A stretch of DNA of 64,000 nucleotides from Petrosia ficiformis (Eukaryota > Porifera > Demospongiae > Haplosclerida > Petrosiidae), in NCBI GenBank assembly GCA_947044365.1, contig OX345636.1, positions 14,296,615 to 14,360,614 of the forward strand, read 5' to 3'. Below are positions 37,301 through 46,835 of this stretch, piece after piece. Under the pieces are notes generated by a model. The model searched no databases. It was not told the DNA's origin and worked only from the letters and a program-made list of their open reading frames with translations. Position 1 is the stretch's first letter. Each line of letters opens with the position of its first letter. The position numbers and the translations under genes are program-made.

Positions 37301-40300
37301 CTCGAAAGCCAATATTGTATCAAAATATTGAACAAAAATATGACCCCTTAAGCCTACTATTAATTGCGTCTACTAAATTTAGAGATTTTAAAATCCTCGG
37401 ATTTAGCATGCATTAAATTTAGTGAATTTCTGAGCCACACCTAATATACCTAATAAAATGATCACGTACGAAATACATGTATATATTTCGTACTAATTTT
37501 AGCGATTATTATGTTAGTCGCTAAAATCGCTAAAATACACACAATTAAAATTAGTATCTTAATTATATTGATACATATCACACATCAATATCAGTGACAT
37601 ATAATATATTATAACACATAGAATAACTTTTATACACACTATTGATCCTGTCAGTTAGGAGAAGAAACAATACCAACAAATGTTTTTATGGCCCTCAGGG
37701 CCATCCCTATGATTTGCTTTCCACAGAGTTGAATCTTATATGCATTACATACGTAGTTAAAGAGGTTGCATCATCCCAGGGGGCTCAACTAATGGGTACA
37801 ATGTATAAATAAACGTGCACTTGCAGACCAGGAGGATGAATTCAGCTTGTGTAAACTGCAATTGAAAGGTATAGCAATATGTTGTTGGATTTCACATTAG
37901 AAAGTCATCAGCAATGATTATTAGTTATTACAAAGCAATTATAGAGTAATTTCTAACCATTCATTACTATAAATAGAAACACGTTTGCTTCTATAAATAT
38001 AAAACCACACCCTATACTAACAATGATATACTGCCTAGAATAATTTAACAATAATGATGAGGTAATCCACTGAGATTACATGAAGGAACACCCAATCATG
38101 GGGATACTTTTCTCCACATACCTTATTCCAGATGGTGTACCTTATGATGGGTTTGTAATGAAAACTATTCACCCGAATAATCTTTGTCTTCAAGTGATAT
38201 ACTATATAATGGCCACTTTTGGATTGATCTTTGCTGGTGTCTGTCTCGTGTTCAATATTGTTTTCAGAGAAAGGAAGTGAGTAATTTGGAGGGACATATT
38301 TATAAATACTCATTGAAATTATTTAATGGTATTCTTATAAAGTGAAGTACTCAGGCTGGGCTCACATAATGACACAAAGCTTTGCATTCCATCTGTTACG
38401 TTGTGATAAAACTCTGAAAACTGATTGTTCAAATGCAACAGCTGACGCAATGAGATCCTCATGTTGCATTGCATCTGACGACATTGGAGGCAGCGTATCA
38501 TGTACAACCGCATTGACACGACACAAAGAAATGAACCAGCCTTAAAGACAGACAGTAGACCTGTGCATTAATTACAATGCCTTACTGAAAGGTTATTTAT
38601 TGTTAAATTGCAAGAACAAGAATGTATACTATATATGTCAGTTATTTAATATCTATTATATAGGGTTGTTAAACTTACCAGTCCAAATCTGAATTATCTT
38701 ATAATAGTGGGATCAGTTCTCTTGTATACTTGTGTTTACTTGTATGTGTATTCTGCGGACTCATTTAGTAAAGAAACGTTTATTTGCAATGTGAGATCAT
38801 AATCTATAATACACATAACTACTGTATTATAATATACTGTGTTATCAGTTTCATGCAATAAGTATTCTGCAATAATTATAATTGTAACCTTTCATTAGTA
38901 CTGGGTAGTAGTCATAAGCGTATACATACATTCAGTGCAAAGAATTTGCACATGAAGAGCTCAGTGAAAAGTTTGCTTATTATTTATTCATGAGGTTTAA
39001 CCATCTTTAGAATTCTATTTACTGTTTAGAAATGGCTACAAAAGATTGTAATACCATTTTGTGAAATTTTAATACTTAACAAATAATTTGGGATATAAAT
39101 AATTATTGGTATTGAGATTAGGAATGAAAAATACATGATATCAATATCACAAAAATTATCATTAATGATAATAATAATGCTGATTACATTCATCTCACAG
39201 TTTCGTGTATGGGTTTTTTCTCTTGGCTACACGATATGCTTTGCCGTCATTCTTTCTAAAACCTGGAGGATTTATTACATCTTCAATAACCCCACGGCTA
39301 AAAAAAAGGTATGGTACATATCCATCAACAGTATACATGTATGTCAATAAAATGTTATTATATAATTATCTTAGTTCTACCGTCAGTAGAGTCAGTAATT
39401 ACTGTCTCACTATTGTGGTGTTGAATTGACACCAATTACAGTTAAAACTACTGTCAAATTACCGTAGTGTGGAAATGAGACTAGTGTATAGTGCCTTTTT
39501 ATCGATATAATACAGTATGATAAATCAACTGTTTATTAATTGTAACTGCCAGTATGATAATTATTAAGATGATGTTATGAAAGTTTTGACTGTTAACCTG
39601 AGTACAAGTAGAAATGGGATCCTGTGGGTACTATAAAATATACTGCAGGATCTTATTAGCAGGAGCTTTTTGAATCCATGTGTTATTTATCATGTGCCAC
39701 ACCATTCCAATCTCAACAATAGATAGGATGGCAGTAAGATTGTTTATTCACAGTAAACTTGATAATTACTGTAGACAATAATAAATATGTAATTTCTTGA
39801 CAATGTGTTTACACCTTTTTACTGAATTTCCGGTCATTGCTGGGAGATAGGAAATGAAATTTATAGCTCATGGGCGGGCCCTTGAGTGAAGCCTTTCCGC
39901 ATCAATGTGAGTAGCTTAAGTTTTTTTCCCACCATTTGTGGTATTTTTGAGAACTGTTGACATTTGTTTCTTGAGTTCTTTGCATTCGCATTCTTTGATG
40001 GTCTCTATCCCTGAGATCCCAAGCAGTGGCATAACTGAGTGTTCGAGGCCAACAAATTGAGGGTGGTAAAGCAGGGTGCCTGGGAAGCATAACCCCCAGA
40101 AGCTGAAGGGTTTTTCAGAGTTAAAAAGACCAAAATGAGGGGAAATTTATGGCTGGGTCTGGCTTGTGGCTTTATTTCTGTTAGATTACACTGGTGGAAA
40201 GAGTGCTCAAAAACGGTGTACAAACACTGATCATGAATTGAGATGACAGAATGAGTGTGTGTATTAAAAGATTAAAAACTATAATAATAATAATTAAATA

Positions 40301-40591
40301 AAAAGTGTGTTGCCCAGGCCCCAGCCCGTGTGGGCCTGGGTTCAGATATGCTACTACTGTAAGAGTAATAGGTAGAAGATATTTTTGTCATTTGTGTTTG
40401 AACTGTTGATCAGTTAGTTGTTTAAACAGTCACAGAAATCCATACTAGGTTAGTGAAATTATGTATTTAGACGGTTGGTTGGTTATACACCTATAGTCCT
40501 AGACCATTTATCAAACCTTGTGCATTCAGCCCTCGGATTGATAAATGCAGTAGAAAGCTTTACCTTAGTATACAACCTATACTTATTAATT

Positions 40592-40659
<68 letters not shown>

Positions 40660-43600
40660 TAAATACAATGATTTATTTCAATTCAGACTATTACAGATTG
40701 GATTCTTGTTGTTGTCATAATGATTGTTGTGATAATTGACTTGTCAATTCTATTTCTTGGGACAGCTATACCAGAATCAAGATTGACAGCTGTTGGTATT
40801 TTTGATGCTGAACATGAAATAACAATCACAGTATGTATTATACATGTAGAAAACAAAGCAGATTTATGGAATAACAGATTGAGGAGATGGATCATGGATG
40901 TTTGGACGGACAGACGAACAGATGGACAGACAGAGAAATGGACATGCAGGGGGGGGGGGGCAGATGGATGGATGGACAGAAGGCAGATGGAAAGACAGAT
41001 GGACTGATCGACTGACGGACTTGTGGACTGACAGACAGACAGACGGATGGACATAGAAATTGATGAATGGAGACACTTAATATGTAGATACAGTATAGTT
41101 CACACACTGGAAGTGACTCAAAAGAGAGTGACACTTGACTGGAGATTAATGAAACAGACAGACAGACTATAACAACACTGATTGGTGTTATTGGTTGTTA
41201 ATTAAAATGTTTAATTTCTTTTTGATCTATCAGAGTGATGGCATCAAGCATGAAAATCATATCTACGTTTGTACCAGAAAACAATCTGTGATATGGCTTG
41301 GAATTTCATTTGCCTACAAAGGATCTCTACAAGTGATTGCCATGTTTATGGCCTTTCACACTCGTAAAGTGAGAGTTAAGGCTCTTAATGACTCCAAAGA
41401 GATAGCTGCTATCATATATTTTAATAGTATTATATTATCCATCTTAGCAGTGACAGAATTTGCTCTACAACATTATCATGATGTGTATGCTGCTCTATTT
41501 GGTCTTGCTCTGTTAATTGAGGCATCTCTTTTTCTGGGAATTATCTTTGTACCTAAGGTAAATAAGTACATGTAAGTACTACCATTCATGTTGCAAATGA
41601 TGTACATTTTTATGGCTCACGAGGCCATCCCTATGATTGCTTTCCACAAGGTACACAGTGTATACATAGTTAAGGAAGATGTGTCATTCCAGGGCCTTGG
41701 TCAATTATGAGTATGGTGCAAAATAGAATGTGCTCTCCAGGTCTATAAAAACATTGCTTGTAGCTCAAGTTACATAGATAGATAGAAACCAGCTGTTCAG
41801 CTGAAATATAGTATTTATTATATATTTATTCCTGAAATTTAAAAAGTAAGAAGAGTGGATAATCAAAATAATAATTAACTATAATAGCCTGAGGTTGTTG
41901 TGTTTCAGGTCAGCCATGATTACTGAATGATGACACCACAAAGCAATCACAGGGATACTTACTTCTCCATATAATTATCTTGTTTTTATTATTATTATGT
42001 TTTATGATTTAAGTGTGTTTTAGTCACTCCCACCAATAGGGAAGATTTACCAAAATTAATATTATATATAATTATATATAACCCTATGATTGGTTGTTAA
42101 TGTGTGTAATTATAATTACACACATTAACAACTAATCATAGGGTTGATCCTGAAGGTTATTTATGTACATTGTATGTGTGTATCACTTCTTTCATATTTA
42201 AAGTTTACTACATGAGAATTATTGCTGTATAATGGAGTCTATTAGAATAATGCTTTGCATATTGAATACCAATTTTTAGACAACTAGTCACATGCAAGAA
42301 ACATCTTTCTCTTTGGGCAAAAATGACATTACCTTATAAAAGAGGCGACATATAACTGTTATTGCTTTGTGATGACCATAATCACTGCTGATATAGTCCA
42401 TACCCAGACTGTCATGCCCCGTAGCGAAAAACAGTCTGGTAAGTGGTAACTTGGGCAAACATTCCTGGCGCAGTGACGTTACACCGCGTTTTCATCACAT
42501 GACAGGTGTTTGTAATAATATGGCGGAGTTAGAGTTGTGTTTTATTTGCACTTGATTTTCTCAGCAGCGATCTACTTCTCAGAGAGTCAAACACTAGGGG
42601 AAGGAGACCATAACACAGAGATTTTCCAGCCCCAGTCGGGAGAGAAACAAAAACATCTTTACCCCTTACAAAGTTAATTATTGTTTCGTGTTGTTCATAT
42701 CCTGCTTGAGAAATAGCCATTTTTAAAGCATCTTCTATAGCTTCTAAAGGGAACGCCATCTTTAAGTATTTCCAATCAAGAGTTAATCACATGATTCATA
42801 CTAATATTATATTAATTAAATTTTCCACAAGCTAATTTCATCCACCAGTCTGCTGTATCTGGATCCAATGTTTGTTTACGCACCACACCCATTAACTGAC
42901 AAAGACCCCATGTACATAGTCCTGATAGCTGATACCAATTATTATTATCTGACATTAGTTTCTTTAATGGTCAAGTTTGAATATATAAATATTGTCAGAC
43001 GTTGAATTGCCCAATCATTCAGGAATTTTCATAACGTGATTATTAGTTTTGTTATGATTTATGCTTTACATTCATCACTGATCTTTCATATTATCATTAA
43101 CTGTTTTATAGTACGTGATTACTAGTGTTGCACCAATATTGTATTGGATATTGGATATAGATTGGTTCAATGCCGATATTTACCTATTCTAATCATATGT
43201 GTTACTGGTTTTTTACAATGTGAATGGATAATCTAATTATTTATGAGCGCTTGCCTGATAATGCTGTTTTAATTTGACAGTAGTGACTACTTTTAGTTAC
43301 AATTAAAAATTTGCCCGGTTTTCAAACATTTAGTTTAGCTAACTAAAAGTCATGACTAAAGAGATTTTAGTTATACATGTGTAGTTATAGTTGACTACAA
43401 TAACACTAGTGCCACATGAGCAGTAGCACTTATAAAGCTTTCGATTGGCCACCAACCTGCTTATTTTGGCATCTTCTCTGTTGTATGAAATGCCTCAAGT
43501 AATAACATGTTACATTAAATTCATCAATATCAAATTGGAAATACAGGACTTTTGTAATTATTGTTTTCTACCTTTGAAACACATTTTCTATTTTTGAGAG

Positions 43601-45458
43601 TATATGTATACTACTTGCTGTTTTGTGTCATGGATTTCTCCCCGTTTTTTTGTGTATCTAATCCTTGTCGAGTTACAGTATAATCATGTATTAACATTAA
43701 ACTACACACTATAATTATATAAAGTCATCACATCCTAATTTTGAGTCACTGTGAATGTGAACAGACTTTAAGTCCTATCTTTACACTGTACTTTTAGTTC
43801 ATGTGGTATTCCTATAAGGTTATGGATTAGACTTATATATGTCCGAGGTTTATATTATAATATAGTATATAATTATACATGATATTATAATAATTATGAT
43901 AATTATATTAATTAAATGGTCTTCCCAAAATAATAATAATAATGATATATTCTGTTAAATAATTGTTACTTTTTTCAGATGGTGAGTCTCTATTTTGATC
44001 CTAATGGAGAGAAACTTTTTGATAGTTCTAAACTGACATCAAATAATAAACCTCCTTTTCAAACTCAACCTATTCCAAGAGATCCTATATCTATCAATAG
44101 TGGTCAGGAAAATGTGGCCAGTCTTAAAGCAAGAATTCAGGAATTGGAATCTGAACTTGCTTTAAAGAAACTAGCTGCGGTAATTTTTTCTGTGTCTGAC
44201 CAAATTCACAAAAGACATAACTTTTCCCTAAAAAATAATCATTTACATTTACAATTTTGTATAGAAAGACAACTAAATCAAAATTTGGTAACGAGCTTAA
44301 TGGTAGTTCTTCCAGAACCATCAGCTACAAGCCTTTAGTAGCCAAAGAAGCAACATCAAAGGGCCTAATTTTAAACAATTTCTGGGTGCGACATGTCCCA
44401 GACCCCCTAAGGAGTAGTGTACTTAGCATGACTAATTGTTTCCTGCCTAGAACAAAAAATCTTGTATAACACTCTGAAATGTAAGCATTAATTTTATTTT
44501 GGAAAAAGATACATTTTTGCAAATTTGGTCATGTATATATGTGCAGTAACTCATTCAAACATCATAAACACAATTTTAACATTAGAATATTGTATTATAG
44601 CTATTTCTCTAAGTTTAAGTTTCTATAATTCATACCTGTAATTTTAATTAATTCAACACTTATAAAGGTCCACTAATGCATTAGAACAAAACAAATTTTG
44701 TAAGCTGCAATGTATCATTATGTAAAAATGCTACATAAGTTTGAGAAAAATCACAAATTTCATACAAAATGGCTGAATTATGAAATGTTTACTTTTGATG
44801 TAGGTTTATACTTTTACTAGTAAAATGTAAAAAGAACAATGGCACACACTTTAATGTTCCATATACTGTTTGTTAGTCTTATTGATTAGAATAAGATATA
44901 TTGAAAAGTAGCTATCCCAATGCTTGCTTTGTGATGACCATTAATCACTGCTGATGACTCTTATGTCTAAAACTCAAACACATATTATGGTTACTTGTTT
45001 TTGCATTCTTAATAGTTTTGTGTAAATTTTGTAAATGTATTTCGACTACAACTGTAGTTTTCACAAGCTGATTTCATCCTGCTGTTCGCTATAGCTTGAG
45101 CACATGTTCATTTACATGACATTCTATTAATTGATTGATCCCCTCTCCTTGAACAAATATGATTCAACCCTATGCAATGGAGATGACCCTGTGGGCCGTA
45201 AAAGCTTATACTATTCTACATTTTCATTGTGTACTTTAGTTAAATAAATTACAGGTCTACTGCAACTATAGCTAGTTAGCGCTGCCAATTTTTTAGTTAG
45301 TTAACCAAAGTATTAGTTTGAGAAAGTATAGACTGTATGTACTAGAATTAAAACAACCATTACTATTATAATTATGCCTTTTCTTTTCTTTGTAGATAAC
45401 TTCTGACAGTGAACAGTCTGATGAAATCAATATTGTTGTAGAGAATGGACTGCCCTGA
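24877..45458 (+). CDS. GABA-B-type metabotropic receptor A (class C GPCR)
   Basis: Sixteen exons: 24877-25107, 25275-25418, 28498-28668, 31156-31266, 33438-33509, 34309-34512, 35150-35434, 36011-36080, 36797-36901, 38132-38276, 38664-38790, 39201-39308, 40687-40830, 41234-41557, 43979-44179, 45396-45458. The sum is 2505 bp, 834 residues plus TGA. Domains: signal peptide (about 1-23); Venus-flytrap domain to about 465, with lobe landmarks CCGCSVATIPVAE, EYVWFISEG and GVAYDAMW; TM1 in exon 10, TM2 in exon 11, TM3 in exon 12, TM4 in exon 13, TM5-7 in exon 14, with the SFAYKGSLQ and FVPK motifs of GABA-B receptors. The extracellular Cys before TM3 (FICN) and in loop 2 (YVCTRK) are kept. Exon 15 holds a coiled coil (VASLKARIQELESELALKK). 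No cysteine-rich linker domain, as in GABA-B and unlike mGluR. It should couple to G proteins, probably as a dimer. The GABA-contacting Glu seems replaced. Confidence 0.88.
25419..25488. repeat. GT microsatellite abutting exon 2 donor (right arm)
   Basis: Exon 2 ends in CCACAG and the (GT)n tract with GC interruptions begins at once, so the splice donor is the first dinucleotide of the microsatellite. Confidence 0.9.
25651..25677. repeat. AGGTC pentamer array
   Basis: Five copies of AGGTC followed by AG, giving stacked AGGTCA half-sites. The left arm has fewer copies. It could be bound by nuclear receptors, but the pentamer spacing is not a standard response element. Confidence 0.75.
25820..26000. 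repeat. Tandem repeat, about 24-bp unit (right arm)
   Basis: Mirror of 2445-2645. The unit reads CTTCACCTTGTGTAGACTAA with variants. Confidence 0.85.
26653..28497. repeat. Receptor A intron 2, unique part: TTACTA-type repeats
   Basis: This is the part of intron 2 outside the arm. It has a short duplication TTCTACTTTATAGACACCATC (26660-26700), a TACATATGTACATGTGCACAAG array (26990-27070), and scattered (TTACTA)n runs at about 27395-27600 and 27885-27960. No exon was found that fits between exons 2 and 3. Confidence 0.7.
29147..29950. repeat. ACATGT-rich minisatellite
   Basis: Irregular units of roughly 25-35 bp built from GTATTAAGTACATGTGCATG and GTGACTATACAT, in receptor A intron 3. Self-complementary ACATGT cores make both strands alike, which produces the long mock ORFs here. 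The array is interrupted by the SINE-like piece at 29758-29860. Confidence 0.85.
29758..29860 (-). mobile_element. tRNA-derived SINE fragment with (CTTT)n tail
   Basis: On the minus strand, TCGTGGGTTCGAATCCCACC is a T-arm and pol III B box, followed by a short body and a CTTT microsatellite tail. No 5' tRNA half or A box is present, so this is a truncated SINE, not a tRNA gene. Confidence 0.65.
30070..30340. repeat. ACTGT/CTGTG pentamer satellite
   Basis: Long run of ACTGT and GCTGT pentamers with CACTT and CTCTA variants, in receptor A intron 3. Open in several frames only because of the repeat. Confidence 0.9.
31284..31415. repeat. TA microsatellite
   Basis: Almost pure alternating TA just after the exon 4 donor of receptor A. 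Confidence 0.95.
31793..32530. repeat. 26-bp minisatellite, about 28 copies
   Basis: The unit is built from GTATCTCAGTATTAGCATGT plus ATCAGT. Variants swap A/G in GTATTAG/GTGTTAG and G/T in CATGT/CATTT. Very regular, in receptor A intron 4. Confidence 0.95.
33030..33165 (-). mobile_element. Diverged tRNA-related SINE fragment
   Basis: On the minus strand GTCCTGCGTTCCAATCCTAT resembles a B box, preceded by CATTCTGTTAGTCACCAAG, a layout like the SINE at 47420-47545. Confidence 0.4.
33176..33333. repeat. 14-bp minisatellite, about 11 copies
   Basis: Perfect tandem copies of GGTTCATGATCATA. The core TGATCA is palindromic. In receptor A intron 4, close to exon 5. Confidence 0.95.
33755..34104. 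mobile_element. MITE with about 45-bp terminal inverted repeats
   Basis: Left end CACTGAAAAAATAAAATTG then TTAAAATAAC and GTACAATTGCAAGGA. The right end is the inverse, ACAATTTATATTTGAGTG. Solo relatives occur at about 31418 and in the arms at about 21232 and 7080. Lies in receptor A intron 5. Confidence 0.7.
34519..35095. repeat. GT-rich tract and dispersed repeat in intron 6
   Basis: 34519-34610 is a degenerate GTGT/CTGT tract. About 34900-35095 is a dispersed piece ending CCTGTATGAAACCCTGG. Similar endings (TATGAAACCCTG or inverse) occur near 55515 and 49885. No gene. Confidence 0.5.
36081..38131. other. Receptor A introns 8-9: no gene, dispersed repeat
   Basis: Apart from exon 9 (36797-36901), nothing coding is seen. 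37683-37960 belongs to a dispersed family (GGCCATCCCTATGATT, GCTTTCCACA) shared with 41605-41990 and partly with 54900-55110. Confidence 0.6.
40020..40330. repeat. Dispersed repeat related to 10680-10975
   Basis: Shares long stretches with the spacer repeat, in the same orientation, ending near TGTTGCCCAGGC. In receptor A intron 12. Confidence 0.7.
40597..40661. repeat. (AAT)n microsatellite in receptor A intron 12
   Basis: About 21 AAT units shortly before exon 13. The equivalent intron of receptor B contains the same microsatellite type, split by a retroelement. Confidence 0.95.
40896..41055. repeat. GACAGA/GATGGA degenerate microsatellite in intron 13
   Basis: Purine-rich GACA and GATGGA units with a G10 run (40949-40958). 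The matching intron of receptor B has the complementary-type array at 50203-50375. Confidence 0.9.
41605..41990. repeat. Dispersed repeat family member in intron 14
   Basis: Shares GGCCATCCCTATGATTGCTT and a later AAAGCAATCACAGGGATACT with pieces at 37683, 49380, 54900 and 57690. The two halves are partly inverse to one another, so a foldback or TIR element is likely. Confidence 0.6.
42080..42145. repeat. 66-bp near-perfect palindrome
   Basis: Two 33-bp arms (starting AACCCTATGATTGGTTG) meet with no loop; only one mismatched pair. Lies in receptor A intron 14. Confidence 0.9.
42529..42759 (-). pseudogene. RecQ-like DNA helicase N-terminal fragment
   Basis: A 76-codon single-exon frame from ATG at 42759 with the Q-motif and Walker A region of RecQ helicases: FVSLPTGAGKSLCYGLLPLVFD. 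After the Walker A block it loses similarity and stops, so helicase motifs Ia-VI are absent. It lies on the opposite strand inside receptor A intron 14. Such fragments are usually transposon-borne or retro-copied. Nearby ACAGTCTGG and CCAGACTGT (42407-42441) form a small inverted repeat, which may mark an element end. Not expected to be active. Confidence 0.65.
42760..43978. other. Rest of receptor A intron 14: no gene seen
   Basis: AT-rich, with a stretch near 43310-43400 of TTTAGTTA-type repeats and a short (AAT) run before the exon 15 acceptor. Confidence 0.6.
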
Positions 45459-45571
45459 CTCAGTATTTCTATAATCCTGTTGGACAGTGGACAAAAGAAA
45501 ACAAACCTTTATTCACTAGATCATTCTTATCTCTAGTCTTAAGTGGCAAGACTATCAGGCTTTGCTCATAA

Positions 45572-45733
45572 AATAAAATTATTATATATACACACCTTTA
45601 GCTATGATTTAAAAAATGACATGAATATACTTTGTTATCTAGTTACCCCACACATTTGGGCAAGAGATTTGCTACTTTGGGGTACAACTAAAATTATTAT
45701 GCATTTTAATAATATATGCAGCTGTGAAATAAA
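45572..45733 (+). terminator. Candidate poly(A) signals of receptor A
   Basis: AATAAA occurs at 45572-45577 and 45728-45733, 114 and 270 bp after the TGA. In such AT-rich DNA this is weak evidence. Confidence 0.3.
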
Positions 45734-45989
45734 TTTTGTAATTTGTTGATATAATTATAATTATATTATTTCAAAACAAGTTATAACAAAAATTAATTAT
45801 ATAGACTATTTGTAACCATATTCATATCACTGTACAGTCACTAATGTGGCATTCAACACACGTTGTGCGGACATCTTAACTTGTGTCGATTATAATTATA
45901 TATATATATATATTATATAAATAGAACTTTTCTGAGGAACCTTTGGAAGCATCACATTTTAGCTTCTGTGCTTCATGAAAAAGGGGGCA

Positions 45990-46500
45990 CATCAGTCGTG
46001 TTCCCCAGAGTCAAATGTTCTCTTCCTCTTCATCCTTCAAGTACCTTTGTGTGACCTTGACCTCTAGGCTTTCCTGGTCACCTCACATTGAATCTATTCA
46101 TTCAAAGTGCAAGAAATTGCTTGGACTCATCTATCGACATTTCTATTTTCTATCACCACTCTACTTCTGTTCTTTTTAACCTTTATTTGTCTTTAGTCCT
46201 TACAGTTCTCAGTTCTCAAAGATGTTCTTCAATTTTTTGCTCTCAAACTCTGAGGTAAATATTGGTCTGCTGATTATACTACCCTAGTATATGAATTCAA
46301 ACTACTTTCTCTTTCTACTTGTAGATCCATTTTCAAACTTATAAATTAATTTACGCTTTATCTTTCCAAAGGTACTTCTTTTAATTTAAATTCTCCTTAT
46401 TTACTCCAACTCCATTCTTATCAGCCCCTAAACCACCCTTCCTCCCCAATGCTTCTTTTATCTGGAAACCCCTTCGAATTCCCTCTTCTGATCCCTCAAA
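45990..46500 (+). pseudogene. Decayed non-LTR reverse transcriptase, C-terminal fragment
   Basis: One frame reads KYLCVTLTSRLSWSPHIESI and then CKKLLGLIYRHFY, the conserved thumb-region pattern of CR1/L2/Jockey-like reverse transcriptases. Upstream and downstream frames are broken by stops and shifts. It lies between the two receptor 3' ends, on the same strand as receptor A. Non-functional. Confidence 0.65.
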
Positions 46501-46835
46501 GATTTTAACACTGTTATACAACTTAAAATTGGAATATATTACATGCACTCCACTCTTTAATTTAATTTATATTATAGATACTCTTCATATTAGCTGTGAG
46601 CTGTGATTATTGAGCTTTATGTCCTTTCGATATGATAGTGTGAGAACATCAGCCAATCTCATATAGCATTGTGATATGAGCCAATCTGTCGTCCACCCCT
46701 TTTACAATAATAATGTTTTTGAATAACAATAGTTTTAAAAGAATGAAAATGATACTTAATGATTATAGTTATGATGACAGTATTATAAATTCATTACTTG
46801 TGTAAAAGTTGATCATGACTGCACTTAACACTGAC

